This document shows, one piece after another, positions 20,636 to 29,339 of a DNA stretch of 64,000 nucleotides. The translations under genes and the position numbers were made by a program. Location of the stretch: contig NZ_CP047200.1 in assembly GCF_030408675.1 (NCBI RefSeq), positions 2,418,001 through 2,482,000 on the forward strand, in the 5' to 3' direction. The notes below the pieces were generated by a model that searched no databases, was not told the DNA's origin, and saw nothing but the letters and a program-made list of their open reading frames with translations. The stretch's first letter is position 1. Every line of letters starts with the position of its first letter. The stretch comes from Corynebacterium durum (GTDB taxonomy: Bacteria; Actinomycetota; Actinomycetes; Mycobacteriales; Mycobacteriaceae).

Positions 20636-21241
20636 ATGGCTAGACCAGTGCGTTTTAGTTCCGATGATATTTTAGACGGCACCGCCCGTACTCTCGCGTT
20701 ACGCGGGAAGAATCTCACCATGTCTGACATTGCTCAGGAAATCGGTGGACCAACCGGATCGATTTATCATCGCTTTGCTTCACGTGAGGAGCTGCTAGCT
20801 ACGCTCTGGATCCGCTCAATTAAGCGTTTTCATGTTGGTCTGATCACCGCCTATACCCTCCCCGACCCGGACACCGCCATCCAATCGGCAGCGGTGCACG
20901 TGGTGACGTTTTGCCGCGACAACCCACAGGACGCGCTTGCGATGACACTGTTTCGCCAAACCAGGCTCGCCAATGATGGCCCGGATAATTTGCGTAGCGA
21001 CGTCGCGCACATCAACGACTCCGCCACCCAAGCACTCTCAGAGCTGGCGATCCGGCGTTTTGACACGCCCTCCAACCATCACCTTGATCTCCTGACGCTG
21101 GCCACCCGGCAGTGCCCCTACGGGCTGGTGCGTCCCCATATTGGTTCTGACATCCCCACATGGCTCGATGCCGCAGCGGCGACCAGCGCCGCCGCGATTG
21201 CAAAACTCGGCGATGAGCCGAGTGGTCGCCGCGCTACCTAG
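20636..21241 (+). CDS. TetR-family transcriptional regulator
   Basis: 201 residues. The N-terminal helix-turn-helix is recognisable: DILDGTARTLALRGKNLTMSD followed by IAQEIGGPTGSIYHRFASREELLATLW (residues ~7-57). The C-terminal ligand domain is variable and gives no clue to the inducer. The divergent gene for a membrane protein starts only 29 bases away, so the regulator probably represses that gene and itself. Confidence 0.9.
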   Translation: MARPVRFSSDDILDGTARTLALRGKNLTMSDIAQEIGGPTGSIYHRFASREELLATLWIRSIKRFHVGLITAYTLPDPDTAIQSAAVHVVTFCRDNPQDALAMTLFRQTRLANDGPDNLRSDVAHINDSATQALSELAIRRFDTPSNHHLDLLTLATRQCPYGLVRPHIGSDIPTWLDAAAATSAAAIAKLGDEPSGRRAT

Positions 21242-21283
21242 TCCTTTGTTGCATTTTTGGGGTGCCATCAATCGCTACCAACA

Positions 21284-21320
21284 CTCTCATATAGTTTTGC
21301 ATTCAAAAGTTATTTGAGAG
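21284..21320. terminator. Weak hairpin between convergent genes
   Basis: CTCTCA pairs with TGAGAG, and inside it TTTTG pairs with CAAAA around CATT; TTTTGG follows on the plus strand. It lies between the TetR gene and the aminotransferase, which converge. Stem continuity is imperfect. Confidence 0.35.
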
Positions 21321-21400
21321 TTTTGGCAACGCCACACAAACAAGCATCGCAGCGGCAGCATCACTGCCCGCACACGCAGCCACAGGCGCGCGACCTCATG

Positions 21401-22558
21401 CTATGTCCGATCTCGATAGCGCCTCAACGGGCTCGCGCAAAATTCGGTGATGCGCTGACACGCTTGCTCAATCACATCCACATCCACGCAAAAACTGATG
21501 CGTATGTAACGGTGCCCATCAATGGGATCAAAATCTACACCCGGCGCGACGGCCACGCCGGTTTCCCGGAGCAGGTCGCGACACCACTGTTCTGAGTCGT
21601 CGGTGTACTCGGAAATGTCGATGTATAGATAGAAGCCACCGTCGGGTGGGGCGAACCTGGTGAAGGGCAGTTTTTCTAGCAGCACATCACGGGCAGCCGC
21701 GTAGTGTTCCACACGCTGCGCGAGTTCCCGGCGGGATTCCTCCGTAAACGCCTCGACCGCCCCCACCTGGGAAACCGCTGGCGGGCACAGCGCCAGGTTA
21801 GCCTGCAGGTTTTCCAGGGGCTCGACAAGGTAATCAGGGACAATGAGCCAACCCAGCCGCCACCCTGTCATGCAGAAGAACTTGGAGAGTGAACCCACAA
21901 CAACAGCCTGGTCGGAGTAGGACCTCGCGGTGGCACAGGTTCTGCCGTAGGTGATGCCGTGGTAGATTTCATCGGAAATGAGCAGGCAGCCGTTGGCGTC
22001 ACACCACTCAGCGATAGCACGGAGTTCATCGGGGTCGATGATGGTGCCGGAAGGATTGTCGGGGCTGGTGACGATCACCGCCTTGGGTACCGTGTCCAGC
22101 TCGGCAAGCATGCGGGCTGTGGGCTGGAAACGAGTATCGGGTCCGCAGGGTAGGTCCACAATCTGTGCGCCGAGTGCTTGAAGGGTGTTGCGATAGGCGG
22201 GGTAGCCAGGCCGTGACATAGCGATGGTGTCCCCATGATCAAGCGCCGCCAAGAACAGCGCCACGAAACCGCCGGAGGAGCCGGTGGTGATCACCACGTT
22301 CTCGGGCCGAGTAGTCACGCCATAGGCGGCACTGTGCCAGTCCGCGATGGTGGCACGCAGCTCGTCGGTGCCCAGCGTGGGGGTGTAACCCAACGGGGCG
22401 TCGATAAGCGCCTGCTGCACCCGGCGGATAACGGGGGTAGGGGCACCGGAGGAGGGCTGGCCGACGCACAGCACCAGGGAATTTTCGTCGGTTTGGCCGA
22501 GGATCTGCATCACCCGGAAGGGGTCGACGTGGCTACGCTGGCTGGGTTGCGCGTTCAT
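21401..22558 (-). CDS. Class I/II pyridoxal-phosphate aminotransferase
   Basis: 385 residues. The PLP-binding lysine is in GSLSKFFCMTGWRLGW near residue 228, the N-terminal GQPSSGAPTPV region matches aspartate/aromatic aminotransferases of subgroup I, and SPDNPSGT carries the conserved Asn/Pro. It transfers an amino group between an amino acid and 2-oxoglutarate or a similar keto acid; the exact substrate cannot be told. The start is 2 bases after the purD stop, so it is co-transcribed with purD. Confidence 0.88.
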   Translation of the reverse strand: MNAQPSQRSHVDPFRVMQILGQTDENSLVLCVGQPSSGAPTPVIRRVQQALIDAPLGYTPTLGTDELRATIADWHSAAYGVTTRPENVVITTGSSGGFVALFLAALDHGDTIAMSRPGYPAYRNTLQALGAQIVDLPCGPDTRFQPTARMLAELDTVPKAVIVTSPDNPSGTIIDPDELRAIAEWCDANGCLLISDEIYHGITYGRTCATARSYSDQAVVVGSLSKFFCMTGWRLGWLIVPDYLVEPLENLQANLALCPPAVSQVGAVEAFTEESRRELAQRVEHYAAARDVLLEKLPFTRFAPPDGGFYLYIDISEYTDDSEQWCRDLLRETGVAVAPGVDFDPIDGHRYIRISFCVDVDVIEQACQRITEFCASPLRRYRDRT

Positions 22559-22560
22559 GG

Positions 22561-23823
22561 TTATACCGAGATTCGACCTTCGACAGCGGACAGAGCGATG
22601 TCGGAGCGATAGTGACTGCCGTCGAGAGAGATGGTGTTGAGGACAGCGTAGGCGGCATCGCGGGCGTCGGTCAGCGTGGGGCCAGTACCAATAACATTGA
22701 GCACACGGCCGCCTGCCGATACCAATTCACCGTTGGCGTTGCGTGCGGTACCGGCATGGAGGACTGCGGGGTTCTCGGCACCCGTGATCACATCGCCAGT
22801 GCGGGGGGAATCGGGGTAATTCTGCGCGGCCAACACCACCGTCAGTGCGTAACCATCCTTCCATTCCAAAGGCGGCTGCTCAGCCAACGTGCCCTCCGCA
22901 ACAGACGCCAACAGCTGGCCGAGCGGGGTTTTCAGCAGCGCGAGCACCGCCTGGGTCTCTGGGTCGCCGAAACGACAATTGAACTCCACCACAGCCGGGC
23001 CGTCCTGGCCCCAGGCCAATCCGGCGTACAGCAGACCCGAGTAAGAACAGCCGCGGGCAACCATTTCTTTGGCAACAGGAACGCATACCTCATCAACAAT
23101 GCGTTGCACCCCATCCTTGGGAAGCCACGGCAGTGGCGTGTAGGCACCCATGCCGCCTGTATTCGGGCCTTCGTCATTGTTACCCACGCGCTTATGGTCC
23201 TGTGCGGGAAGCAACGGCACCACCGTTTCCCCATCTACCAGGCAGAACAGCGACACCTCAGGACCATCCAGGAACGTTTCCAGCAACACCGGATTACCGG
23301 CAGCGTGAACAGCATCAATGTGGGCGCGAGCGGCATCGCGATCCGGCGTGACCACCACGCCCTTACCTCCGGCGAGACCATCATCCTTGACCACCCAGAT
23401 CGGGCCAAAACGATTGAGGGCGGCCTCAATGTCGTCATTGGAGGCACCGGGGGCAAGCGCCTCGGCGTGGGCTGTTTTCACACCGGCGGCTGCCATTACA
23501 TCCTTGGCAAACGCCTTAGACCCCTCAATGCGGGCGGCATCCTTGTCAGGTCCAAAGACCTTGATACCCTTCTCACGCAACGCATCGGCCACGCCCGCTA
23601 CAAGGGGAATCTCAGGGCCGATCACAACCAGGTCTACATTTAATGAGGTTGCGAGCTGTGTCATCTCGGCTGGGTCAGTGACAGTACCCTTATGCAGGGT
23701 GGCGAGGTCAGCCATACCCGCATTGCCGGGAACAACATGGAGATCTGACACAGCAGGGTCCTGTGAGAGTCCAAGGAGCAGGGCGTGTTCACGGGCGCCC
23801 GAGCCGATAACAAGAATGCGCAT
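22561..23823 (-). CDS. purD: Phosphoribosylamine-glycine ligase
   Basis: 420 residues from the ATG at 23823 ([20 protein letters not shown]), the usual PurD N-terminus. The ATP-grasp centre shows [14 protein letters not shown], and the CRFGDPETQ signature is present. It makes GAR from phosphoribosylamine and glycine in the second step of IMP synthesis. The frame continues upstream to 23967, but only after this ATG is the sequence conserved. TAAACT 7 nt before the ATG and no ribosome site indicate a leaderless mRNA. The aminotransferase follows. Confidence 0.96.
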   Translation of the reverse strand: MRILVIGSGAREHALLLGLSQDPAVSDLHVVPGNAGMADLATLHKGTVTDPAEMTQLATSLNVDLVVIGPEIPLVAGVADALREKGIKVFGPDKDAARIEGSKAFAKDVMAAAGVKTAHAEALAPGASNDDIEAALNRFGPIWVVKDDGLAGGKGVVVTPDRDAARAHIDAVHAAGNPVLLETFLDGPEVSLFCLVDGETVVPLLPAQDHKRVGNNDEGPNTGGMGAYTPLPWLPKDGVQRIVDEVCVPVAKEMVARGCSYSGLLYAGLAWGQDGPAVVEFNCRFGDPETQAVLALLKTPLGQLLASVAEGTLAEQPPLEWKDGYALTVVLAAQNYPDSPRTGDVITGAENPAVLHAGTARNANGELVSAGGRVLNVIGTGPTLTDARDAAYAVLNTISLDGSHYRSDIALSAVEGRISV

Positions 23824-23830
23824 GGCTGCC

Positions 23831-23836
23831 AGTTTA
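23831..23836 (-). promoter_or_regulatory. Candidate -10 box for leaderless purD
   Basis: TAAACT on the minus strand, 7 nt before the ATG of purD. Confidence 0.45.
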
Positions 23837-24450
23837 TGTGATGGGCTAGTGGGAGCACGAGAGCGGATATTGTAGGTGAAGGTTGGGATGCGCGGTGGGG
23901 TGGAGCGTCTGGCGTTAAGCGCCCAGCACGGAGGCGTGCGGTGGGTGTTTGATACCCGAAATGTCACCCATTATCGGTCGAACATAAAAGCGATCTAGCC
24001 TGTTGAGACTTAATTGATCATTCATGCTACTAACACCCTATTTTTGCTCCTTATTTTAGCCATTCAAAATGAACGATTCGATCATAATCGCGTCCGAAAG
24101 TTGCACACGGCACCTGTAGCAGTCACCACCGTGGCAGCACTATTGCTATCTCTTTATAATTCACTTTAGTTTACAAATACCCCATAGACCCCACAGAATA
24201 ACTCTACATAAGTAAATCACATAAGTCACAATAACCACTCAAGGCAACATTAATTAACTCCAGAAACACGCCCGAAAATGCCGAAGACCTGCGAAAATAG
24301 TATTGTTTTGGATAACATACAAGAGCTAGAAACGCTCAGAAAGATAACTCATCAGACATATAAATCACGATCCTATAACAACGCGATAACACTTCGGTTG
24401 CACTTTCGCTACTTTTGGGTGACAGTTACGCTTTTTCCCCATCAAGGGAC

Positions 24451-24456
24451 TAGATT
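24451..24456 (+). promoter_or_regulatory. Candidate -10 box for leaderless HIT gene
   Basis: TAGATT, 7 nt before the ATG at 24464. No Shine-Dalgarno is within range. Confidence 0.5.
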
Positions 24457-24463
24457 TAATTGT

Positions 24464-24889
24464 ATGAGCAGCGTATTTACCAAAATCATCAATGGAGAGC
24501 TCCCTGGGCGCTTCATTTACCGCGACGACACTGTCGCCGCATTCCTAACCATCGAACCACTCGCCTATGGACACACCCTCATCGTGCCCGTTGAGGAAGT
24601 GGACAAGTGGACCGATCTGGCCCCTAACGTGTGGTGCGAAGTCAACGAAGTCGCACAAAGTATCGGACGTGCAGTCATGGAAGCATTCGACGCCGAACGC
24701 GCCGGATACGTCATCGCAGGGTTCGATGTGCCACACGCCCATATCCACGTCTTCCCGACCAACACCATGGCCGACTATGATTTCTCTAAAGTCATCAAAG
24801 CCGACGAAACCGACCCCGCCCTGATGGATGAAGCCGCTGAAAAACTGCGCGCGATCATGGACACCAACGAAGCGGGGTACGCCTATTAA
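24464..24889 (+). CDS. HIT-family nucleotide hydrolase
   Basis: 141 residues. The histidine triad HAHIHVFP lies near residues 94-101, and the N-terminus (SSVFTKIINGELPGRF) is typical of HIT hydrolases/transferases that act on AMP-linked substrates such as AMP-lysine or dinucleoside polyphosphates. The ATG at 24464 is chosen over earlier in-frame codons because similarity begins there and a TAGATT hexamer stands 7 nt upstream. It ends 9 bases before the first hydrolase gene and may be co-transcribed with it. Confidence 0.92.
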   Translation: MSSVFTKIINGELPGRFIYRDDTVAAFLTIEPLAYGHTLIVPVEEVDKWTDLAPNVWCEVNEVAQSIGRAVMEAFDAERAGYVIAGFDVPHAHIHVFPTNTMADYDFSKVIKADETDPALMDEAAEKLRAIMDTNEAGYAY

Positions 24890-24898
24890 GAAGGAAGA

Positions 24899-25657
24899 AT
24901 GAGCAAGCCGCTTGGGGCACGCGTTCCAACCCGAGGGTGGGTGGAAGACGACTGGCGCGCAGCCCCAAGCGCACAGCGGCCGTGGCCCGTGGTGCTCGTG
25001 CACGGGACGTCGGCAAGCACGGGGGATTACATGGAACTGGCGCGTGAACTGCGCGAGCTTGGGTGGGCGGTGTTTATTCCTACTTACGGCAACCGAGCCA
25101 CCAACCCCATCGAAGACTCCGCCGAGCAAATACTCGCCTACATCAACCAAGTCCTCCACGCTACCGGCGCGGAGAAGGTGATTATTGTCGGGCACAGCCA
25201 GGGTGGGGTACTCGCACGGTACCTGATCAAACGGCTGGGAGGGGCATCGAAAGTCAAGCACTTGATCAGCCTGTCCAGCCCGCATCACGGCACCAGCCTC
25301 GGCGGCATGCTCAACGTGCTGGTCAATTCGGAACGCAGCGCCGACTTCATGATCCGCATGATCAACAACTACTTCGGGCCGGCAGGCATGCAACAAATCG
25401 TCGGCAGCGACTTCCTCACCGACCTCAACGCGGACGGCGACACCGTGCCCGGCCCCGGATACACCTGCCTGGCCACTCGCACAGACACCACCGTCTCCCC
25501 CGCCGAGTCCGGCTTCCTCGACGGCCCCGGCGTGGACAACAGTTGGATCCAGGACTACTACCCCCTCGCCGTGATCTTCCACGAAGACATGCCCCGCGAC
25601 CGCCGCGTCCGCGAACTCGTCATTTCCACCATCGAACAACTAAGGCCACTGCAATGA
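24899..25657 (+). CDS. Alpha/beta hydrolase, lipase/esterase type
   Basis: 252 residues. VLVHGTSASTGDYMELAREL gives the oxyanion-hole region, the nucleophile serine is in the VGHSQGG elbow near residue 101, and SSPHHGTSLGG follows as in bacterial triacylglycerol lipases of the LipA/EstA type. No clear export signal is visible, so it may be cytosolic or non-classically exported. It overlaps the next hydrolase gene by 4 bases (ATGA). AAGGAAGA precedes the start. The substrate is unknown. Confidence 0.86.
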   Translation: MSKPLGARVPTRGWVEDDWRAAPSAQRPWPVVLVHGTSASTGDYMELARELRELGWAVFIPTYGNRATNPIEDSAEQILAYINQVLHATGAEKVIIVGHSQGGVLARYLIKRLGGASKVKHLISLSSPHHGTSLGGMLNVLVNSERSADFMIRMINNYFGPAGMQQIVGSDFLTDLNADGDTVPGPGYTCLATRTDTTVSPAESGFLDGPGVDNSWIQDYYPLAVIFHEDMPRDRRVRELVISTIEQLRPLQ

Positions 25658-26286
25658 AACCCCTCGTCCTCTACCTCCCGCGCAGAGGCACCCTTCCCGC
25701 TCCCCTTCCTGTCACGCGTGACGACGTCCCGGTGCTCCTGCTCCACGGATACTTAGGCTCGCCCGGCAACTTCGGCCCCACCGCACGCGCCCTCCAACAA
25801 CGCGGCACCCCTGCCCTCGGGTTCGAATTCGGGCACCGCGGCACAGACCGGCTCGACGACTCACTGAACCAGATCGCCGACTTCGCACGCACCATACCCA
25901 GCGAACGCTTCGACATTGTTGGGCACTCCCAAGGCGGACTGCTCGGCCTACAACTCGCCCACCTCCCCGAATTCCAGCCGCGCATACGGCGCATCGTCGG
26001 CCTCGGGGCGTCTTTCAAAGGCATCAACGTCAACTATCCTGCGTGGCTCGATCCTATTGCCGCTGCCATCGGCGGGCCTGCGGCGCCCTATCTTCGCGGC
26101 AAAGGCTTCCACGAGGCAACCATCCCTGACGGGGTGGAGGTTGCCTCCATCATCTCCACTGCCGACCGCATCGTCCGCCCCGACAACGCCACGCTTGGAC
26201 ACCTGATCACTATCGACGGCGTGCCACACTCCCGCATGCCAGAACTCGCCGGGCCAGTAATAAAGGCGCTGGATATGGAGGTGTGA
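25654..26286 (+). CDS. Alpha/beta hydrolase, paralog of the upstream lipase
   Basis: 210 residues from the ATG that overlaps the previous stop. The frame is open much further upstream, inside the previous gene, but coupling and similarity fix the start. VLLLHGYLGSPGNFGPTARAL mirrors the upstream protein, and the VGHSQGG nucleophile elbow is near residue 91. It has a shorter cap region. A likely catalytic histidine is in GVPHSRMPE near the C-terminus. Probably a tandem duplication that diverged. Function is inferred as esterase or lipase. Confidence 0.84.
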   Translation: MKPLVLYLPRRGTLPAPLPVTRDDVPVLLLHGYLGSPGNFGPTARALQQRGTPALGFEFGHRGTDRLDDSLNQIADFARTIPSERFDIVGHSQGGLLGLQLAHLPEFQPRIRRIVGLGASFKGINVNYPAWLDPIAAAIGGPAAPYLRGKGFHEATIPDGVEVASIISTADRIVRPDNATLGHLITIDGVPHSRMPELAGPVIKALDMEV

Positions 26287-26291
26287 AAGGG

Positions 26292-26747
26292 ATGCTGTAT
26301 GCAACGATCGTGCAGAGAAAAATTAAACGCACATTCCGTGAGATTAACCAGGGCAACGTCCAGCCAATGCTTGACACCCTTGCCGACCCATTTGTCTATG
26401 TCTTCCATGGGACACATGCATTGGGAGGACGCAGAACCTCCAAGGACGCTATGAGGCTGTGGTGGGAGCGAGTTTTCCGGCTACTACCTGGTATTCGATT
26501 CGACGTTCAAGAGGTTGTGATCAGCGGGTGTCCGTGGAATATGCGCGTTGCAGTTAGGTCTTTAGTGAGCGGCGACCTGCCTAATGGGGAGTTGTACAGC
26601 AACACCGCATTCCAATTCATGAAGTTGAGGTGGGGACGAATCACACGGATAGAAACCATGGAAGACACCCAACTTCTTGAACAGGCGCTTCGGGTGGTTG
26701 CTGAGTCTGGTTGCGTTGAAGCACTAGAACCACCAATGAATGAGTAA
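26292..26747 (+). CDS. NTF2/SnoaL-like protein
   Basis: About 151 residues. The N-terminal helix and the segments MLDTLADPFVYVF and TSKDAMRLWWERVFRLLPG match the small cone-shaped NTF2-like fold (SnoaL or ketosteroid-isomerase type). A GTG at 26283 is also possible, but GGAGG ends at 26281, which fits the ATG at 26292 (10 nt) better. Members bind small hydrophobic ligands or act as isomerases; no catalytic residues can be assigned. It follows the two hydrolases in the same operon. Confidence 0.72.
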   Translation: MLYATIVQRKIKRTFREINQGNVQPMLDTLADPFVYVFHGTHALGGRRTSKDAMRLWWERVFRLLPGIRFDVQEVVISGCPWNMRVAVRSLVSGDLPNGELYSNTAFQFMKLRWGRITRIETMEDTQLLEQALRVVAESGCVEALEPPMNE

Positions 26748-26752
26748 TCCGC

Positions 26753-26935
26753 TCACGACACCGACGAATCTCTGAGCCTTATAGTCCACGTCAGGGTAAC
26801 AAAAAACGCGCTGATGGCACTAAAAATGATAAGCACCACCAGATGTTTGCCGATAATAAATCCCAGCAAGATGACACACAGGACAGCGAACCATGCTGCA
26901 CATATTGACAAAATAGCAATTTTGCGTTGGCTCAT
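26753..26935 (-). CDS. Small membrane protein
   Basis: 60 residues with two hydrophobic helices (residues ~6-28 and 31-51) and a short basic tail. The ATG is preceded by GGAGTAGGAA, a good ribosome site. No family is recognised. It marks the start of an AT-rich stretch that continues to about 28870. Confidence 0.6.
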   Translation of the reverse strand: MSQRKIAILSICAAWFAVLCVILLGFIIGKHLVVLIIFSAISAFFVTLTWTIRLRDSSVS

Positions 26936-27106
26936 TTCCTACTCCTTTCCTGCCAAAATGTGAATACACCGCCGAGTATGCCATTAACCGTCAAAAGCTG
27001 CAAGCAGGAAAAGCAAATCTTGACTTAGCTTTCCCACACCCTACAGAAAATTAACCCATTAAAATTCCACCTACATGAACGAATTTCACCAACAATAAAT
27101 TTAATT

Positions 27107-27358
27107 CTATCTGATCTTAGAACGAGAAATTTTCATTAGCATTACAAGTAAAAACACCCCCTTAAGATCAAGTTCACAATAAAAAGACTGTGTCCAGACC
27201 CCATCCCCCAGCGTCAATGGGGTGAACCTTGTGCCATAGGTATGACGTTGTCGCCATAGTGAAACCATCACCAACACAAAACGACCCATACACGCTAGAC
27301 CACATGCGACCAAGCTGATGACACAACCTATAAGCAAGCTATAGAAAATTGAAAGCAA
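27107..27358 (-). CDS. Possible small membrane protein
   Basis: 83 codons from a TTG, or shorter from an internal ATG. It has two hydrophobic segments around a basic middle (WRQRHTYGTRFTPL). The sequence is protein-like, but no ribosome site is obvious and the region is AT-rich, so it may be a remnant. Confidence 0.4.
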   Translation of the reverse strand: MLSIFYSLLIGCVISLVACGLACMGRFVLVMVSLWRQRHTYGTRFTPLTLGDGVWTQSFYCELDLKGVFLLVMLMKISRSKIR

Positions 27359-27573
27359 AACAAGCTATATACACTCAAATATAGAGGCGTTTTCTTCCAG
27401 AATCAAGGACACATTTTCCTTACGCCCAGCCTAGAAGACCCGCGAAAAACCCCGCCCAAAACCCGCTTAAACTACTGCACAGAGTCCCGCTGGATGAATC
27501 TTATAGACGATGTCAGAGAAGTGCTCTACTTCGCTCTTGGTGGAGAAAATTGGCGCTAAGACAGCACTAATTC

Positions 27574-27857
27574 TATGTCGCGTTTACCATTGTAGCTGGA
27601 ATTGGGCTTTGCATTTCTTTCAGCCTGGTTACAAATACTGCGCCAGCGCTGTACCCAAGTCTCGCGCTGGCGCAGCTGTCGTAATTGCAGAAATCAACAA
27701 TAAAATCGGCAATACACTGGGAACTGCGCTCCTCGAACCTTTACCTACAGTTGTATCCCAATACAGCTATTCTGCAAATGAAACAGGCGTTGCTAAAGTT
27801 ATAAACAAGTACGACACTTCCTACTCACACCGTATTAAATATCCGCACTCGCTATAA
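27574..27857 (+). pseudogene. Probable decayed secreted-protein gene
   Basis: One frame reads FTIVAGIGLCISFSLVTNTAPA, a convincing export signal, then stops after ALAQLS. The next frame continues from the same point as SAVPKSRAGAAVVIAEINNK and runs to a stop at 27857. A single-base deletion near 27645 would explain both, and the start (ATG near 27574) is also out of frame by one base. The intact product would have been a short secreted protein of unknown function. It converges on the flavoprotein gene. Confidence 0.4.
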
Positions 27858-27861
27858 TATT

Positions 27862-28791
27862 TTAAGTCACACGACTCTCTGCAAGATCAACATCGTTATA
27901 AAGAAGATAGTGATTCATACTGATTGCAGAGTTCACACCAGCAGACATGGCGTTAGGTATCTGATCTGGAGAACTCACGCAGTTTCCACCTGCCCATAAT
28001 CCCTCCTCACTAGTCTTTCCATCAATTTCAGTTTTCACCCATGAATTTTCAATGAGACATCCAGCTTCCCTCAATAGAAAATCATTTGGAGAAAATACTG
28101 GTCCCACAAAAACGGAGCCATACTGCCTACTTTTTGTTTCTATACACTGGAGGCTAACAGAACCCTTCTCTATATCGTCAGCAGATTCCATGCCAATCAC
28201 AAGATCATCCACAACACAGACTCCCCAAGAGATCAGCCTAGCCCGTTCTTCTTTTGATAGATACATTCCATTAACAATTAGGTCAATTTCATCTGACCAT
28301 AACTTAAGAAGGAAAGCCTGATGCAAAGAAAAATTTCTATTGGCGCCACCAATAACAGCAATCCTTTTCCCATTAAGCTCAAACCCGTGACAATAAGGGC
28401 AATGAAATACTGTTTTTCCCCAAAGTTTTTCCAAACCTGCAATATCTGGCAATTTATCGGATAATCCCGTAGCAACAAGACAACTTCTAGCCTTTATATG
28501 AGCTTCATTCGACAAAGTTGCAAGCCAATCACCATCAGCCCCTTTTGATAACTGGCTAACTAATTCATGCAGGAGTAGACCGCCAAAACTTAAATATTCC
28601 TCGGTCCCCTTCGCTAATATTTCAGCAGGTGGAACATTATCCATTCCCAGAATTCCATGAGCATGTTTACTGACAACATTTCTAGGATTTTGCGAATCCA
28701 CTATAACAACTTTTCTATTGGCACGCGCCAGGGTAATCCCTGCACTCAATCCACAATATCCGCCACCAATAATAAGTGCATCATATCTCAT
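27862..28791 (-). CDS. Thioredoxin-reductase-like FAD oxidoreductase with CPYCHG
   Basis: 309 residues. It has an N-terminal FAD site GGGYCGLSAG, the redox motif CPYCHG near residue 140, a second nucleotide site IAVIGGANRN near 153 and a C-terminal FAD motif GLWAGGNC. The CxxC-HG form occurs in dithiol oxidases that make disulfides in natural products (GliT/DepH type) as well as in ordinary low-molecular-weight reductases. The ATG at 28791 is preferred, with TTAGGTG upstream. Codon use is AT-rich compared with neighbours, so horizontal gain is likely. The substrate is unknown. Confidence 0.82.
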   Translation of the reverse strand: MRYDALIIGGGYCGLSAGITLARANRKVVIVDSQNPRNVVSKHAHGILGMDNVPPAEILAKGTEEYLSFGGLLLHELVSQLSKGADGDWLATLSNEAHIKARSCLVATGLSDKLPDIAGLEKLWGKTVFHCPYCHGFELNGKRIAVIGGANRNFSLHQAFLLKLWSDEIDLIVNGMYLSKEERARLISWGVCVVDDLVIGMESADDIEKGSVSLQCIETKSRQYGSVFVGPVFSPNDFLLREAGCLIENSWVKTEIDGKTSEEGLWAGGNCVSSPDQIPNAMSAGVNSAISMNHYLLYNDVDLAESRVT

Positions 28792-28964
28792 ATACATCAC
28801 CTAACCGCATTAGAGCCTATGAATAAGACTTTTTCATCATATGAGTAGCCCTCGCTCATAAAGCTTAGATTGTTCTCCGTATTTCACGATGCGCCACACC
28901 GCAATAGGTCGAAGATTGAACGGCGACAAGCTAGCATACCTGGCACAACACCCTTACCTTGTCC

Positions 28965-28970
28965 TACATT
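28965..28970 (+). promoter_or_regulatory. Candidate -10 box for leaderless ferredoxin gene
   Basis: TACATT, 7 nt before the ATG at 28978. No Shine-Dalgarno is within range. Confidence 0.45.
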
Positions 28971-28977
28971 TGGACCT

Positions 28978-29322
28978 ATGAGCGACCCCGCCGACAACGA
29001 TACCGTTCGCACAGACACCAACAACACCACAACCAACCCCGATCCCGCACACCACACAGTAGACATTGAGGACGAGACTCATTATTTTGCCTGGCCGAAA
29101 GACAAAGTGCTGCTTGACGCACTCCTTGACGCCGGGGTGGATGCTCCGTATTCCTGCCATATGGGCGAGTGTGGTGCCTGCCAGTGCACGGTCGAGGGCG
29201 GGGAGACGCACATGCTGGCTAACCAGGTGCTCAGCACCTACGACATTGAGGATGATCAGCGCCTAGCCTGCCAAACTATCCGCGACGAGGAGGGGCCGTA
29301 CAAGATTTCGTACTGGTTCTAG
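28978..29322 (+). CDS. 2Fe-2S plant-type ferredoxin
   Basis: 114 residues. After a polar Asp/Thr/Asn-rich N-terminus of about 30 residues, the ferredoxin fold shows CHMGECGACQC, giving the C-x4-C-x2-C ligands, and the fourth cysteine in RLACQT near residue 101. It carries one electron for an oxygenase or reductase; its partner is not obvious, though the flavoprotein upstream is divergent. The ATG at 28978 is chosen because the frame upstream is not conserved and TACATT stands 7 nt before it. Confidence 0.88.
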   Translation: MSDPADNDTVRTDTNNTTTNPDPAHHTVDIEDETHYFAWPKDKVLLDALLDAGVDAPYSCHMGECGACQCTVEGGETHMLANQVLSTYDIEDDQRLACQTIRDEEGPYKISYWF

Positions 29323-29339
29323 CCAGCCCCACCCACCAC

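Larger units (their letters stand above)
23824..24463. other. Intergenic region with a possible signal-peptide relic
   Basis: 640 bases between purD and the HIT gene, AT-rich in its middle. No intact gene is supported. On the plus strand, about 24080-24169 reads RKLHTAPVAVTTVAALLLSL before a stop, which looks like the export signal of a lost secreted protein. The right end holds the HIT promoter. Confidence 0.5.

Noticed and set aside
22612..23643. Open frame of over 340 codons on the plus strand opposite purD
   Set aside because: purD is conserved end to end; the antisense product has low-complexity character and no domain.
24545..25639. Open frame of over 360 codons on the minus strand across the HIT gene and first hydrolase
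   Set aside because: It covers two conserved genes in antisense and reads as a shadow rich in Val, Gly and His.
26936..28870. Insertion sequence or prophage as the source of the AT-rich island
   Set aside because: No transposase, integrase, terminal inverted repeats or phage genes are visible; only composition and gene decay mark it.
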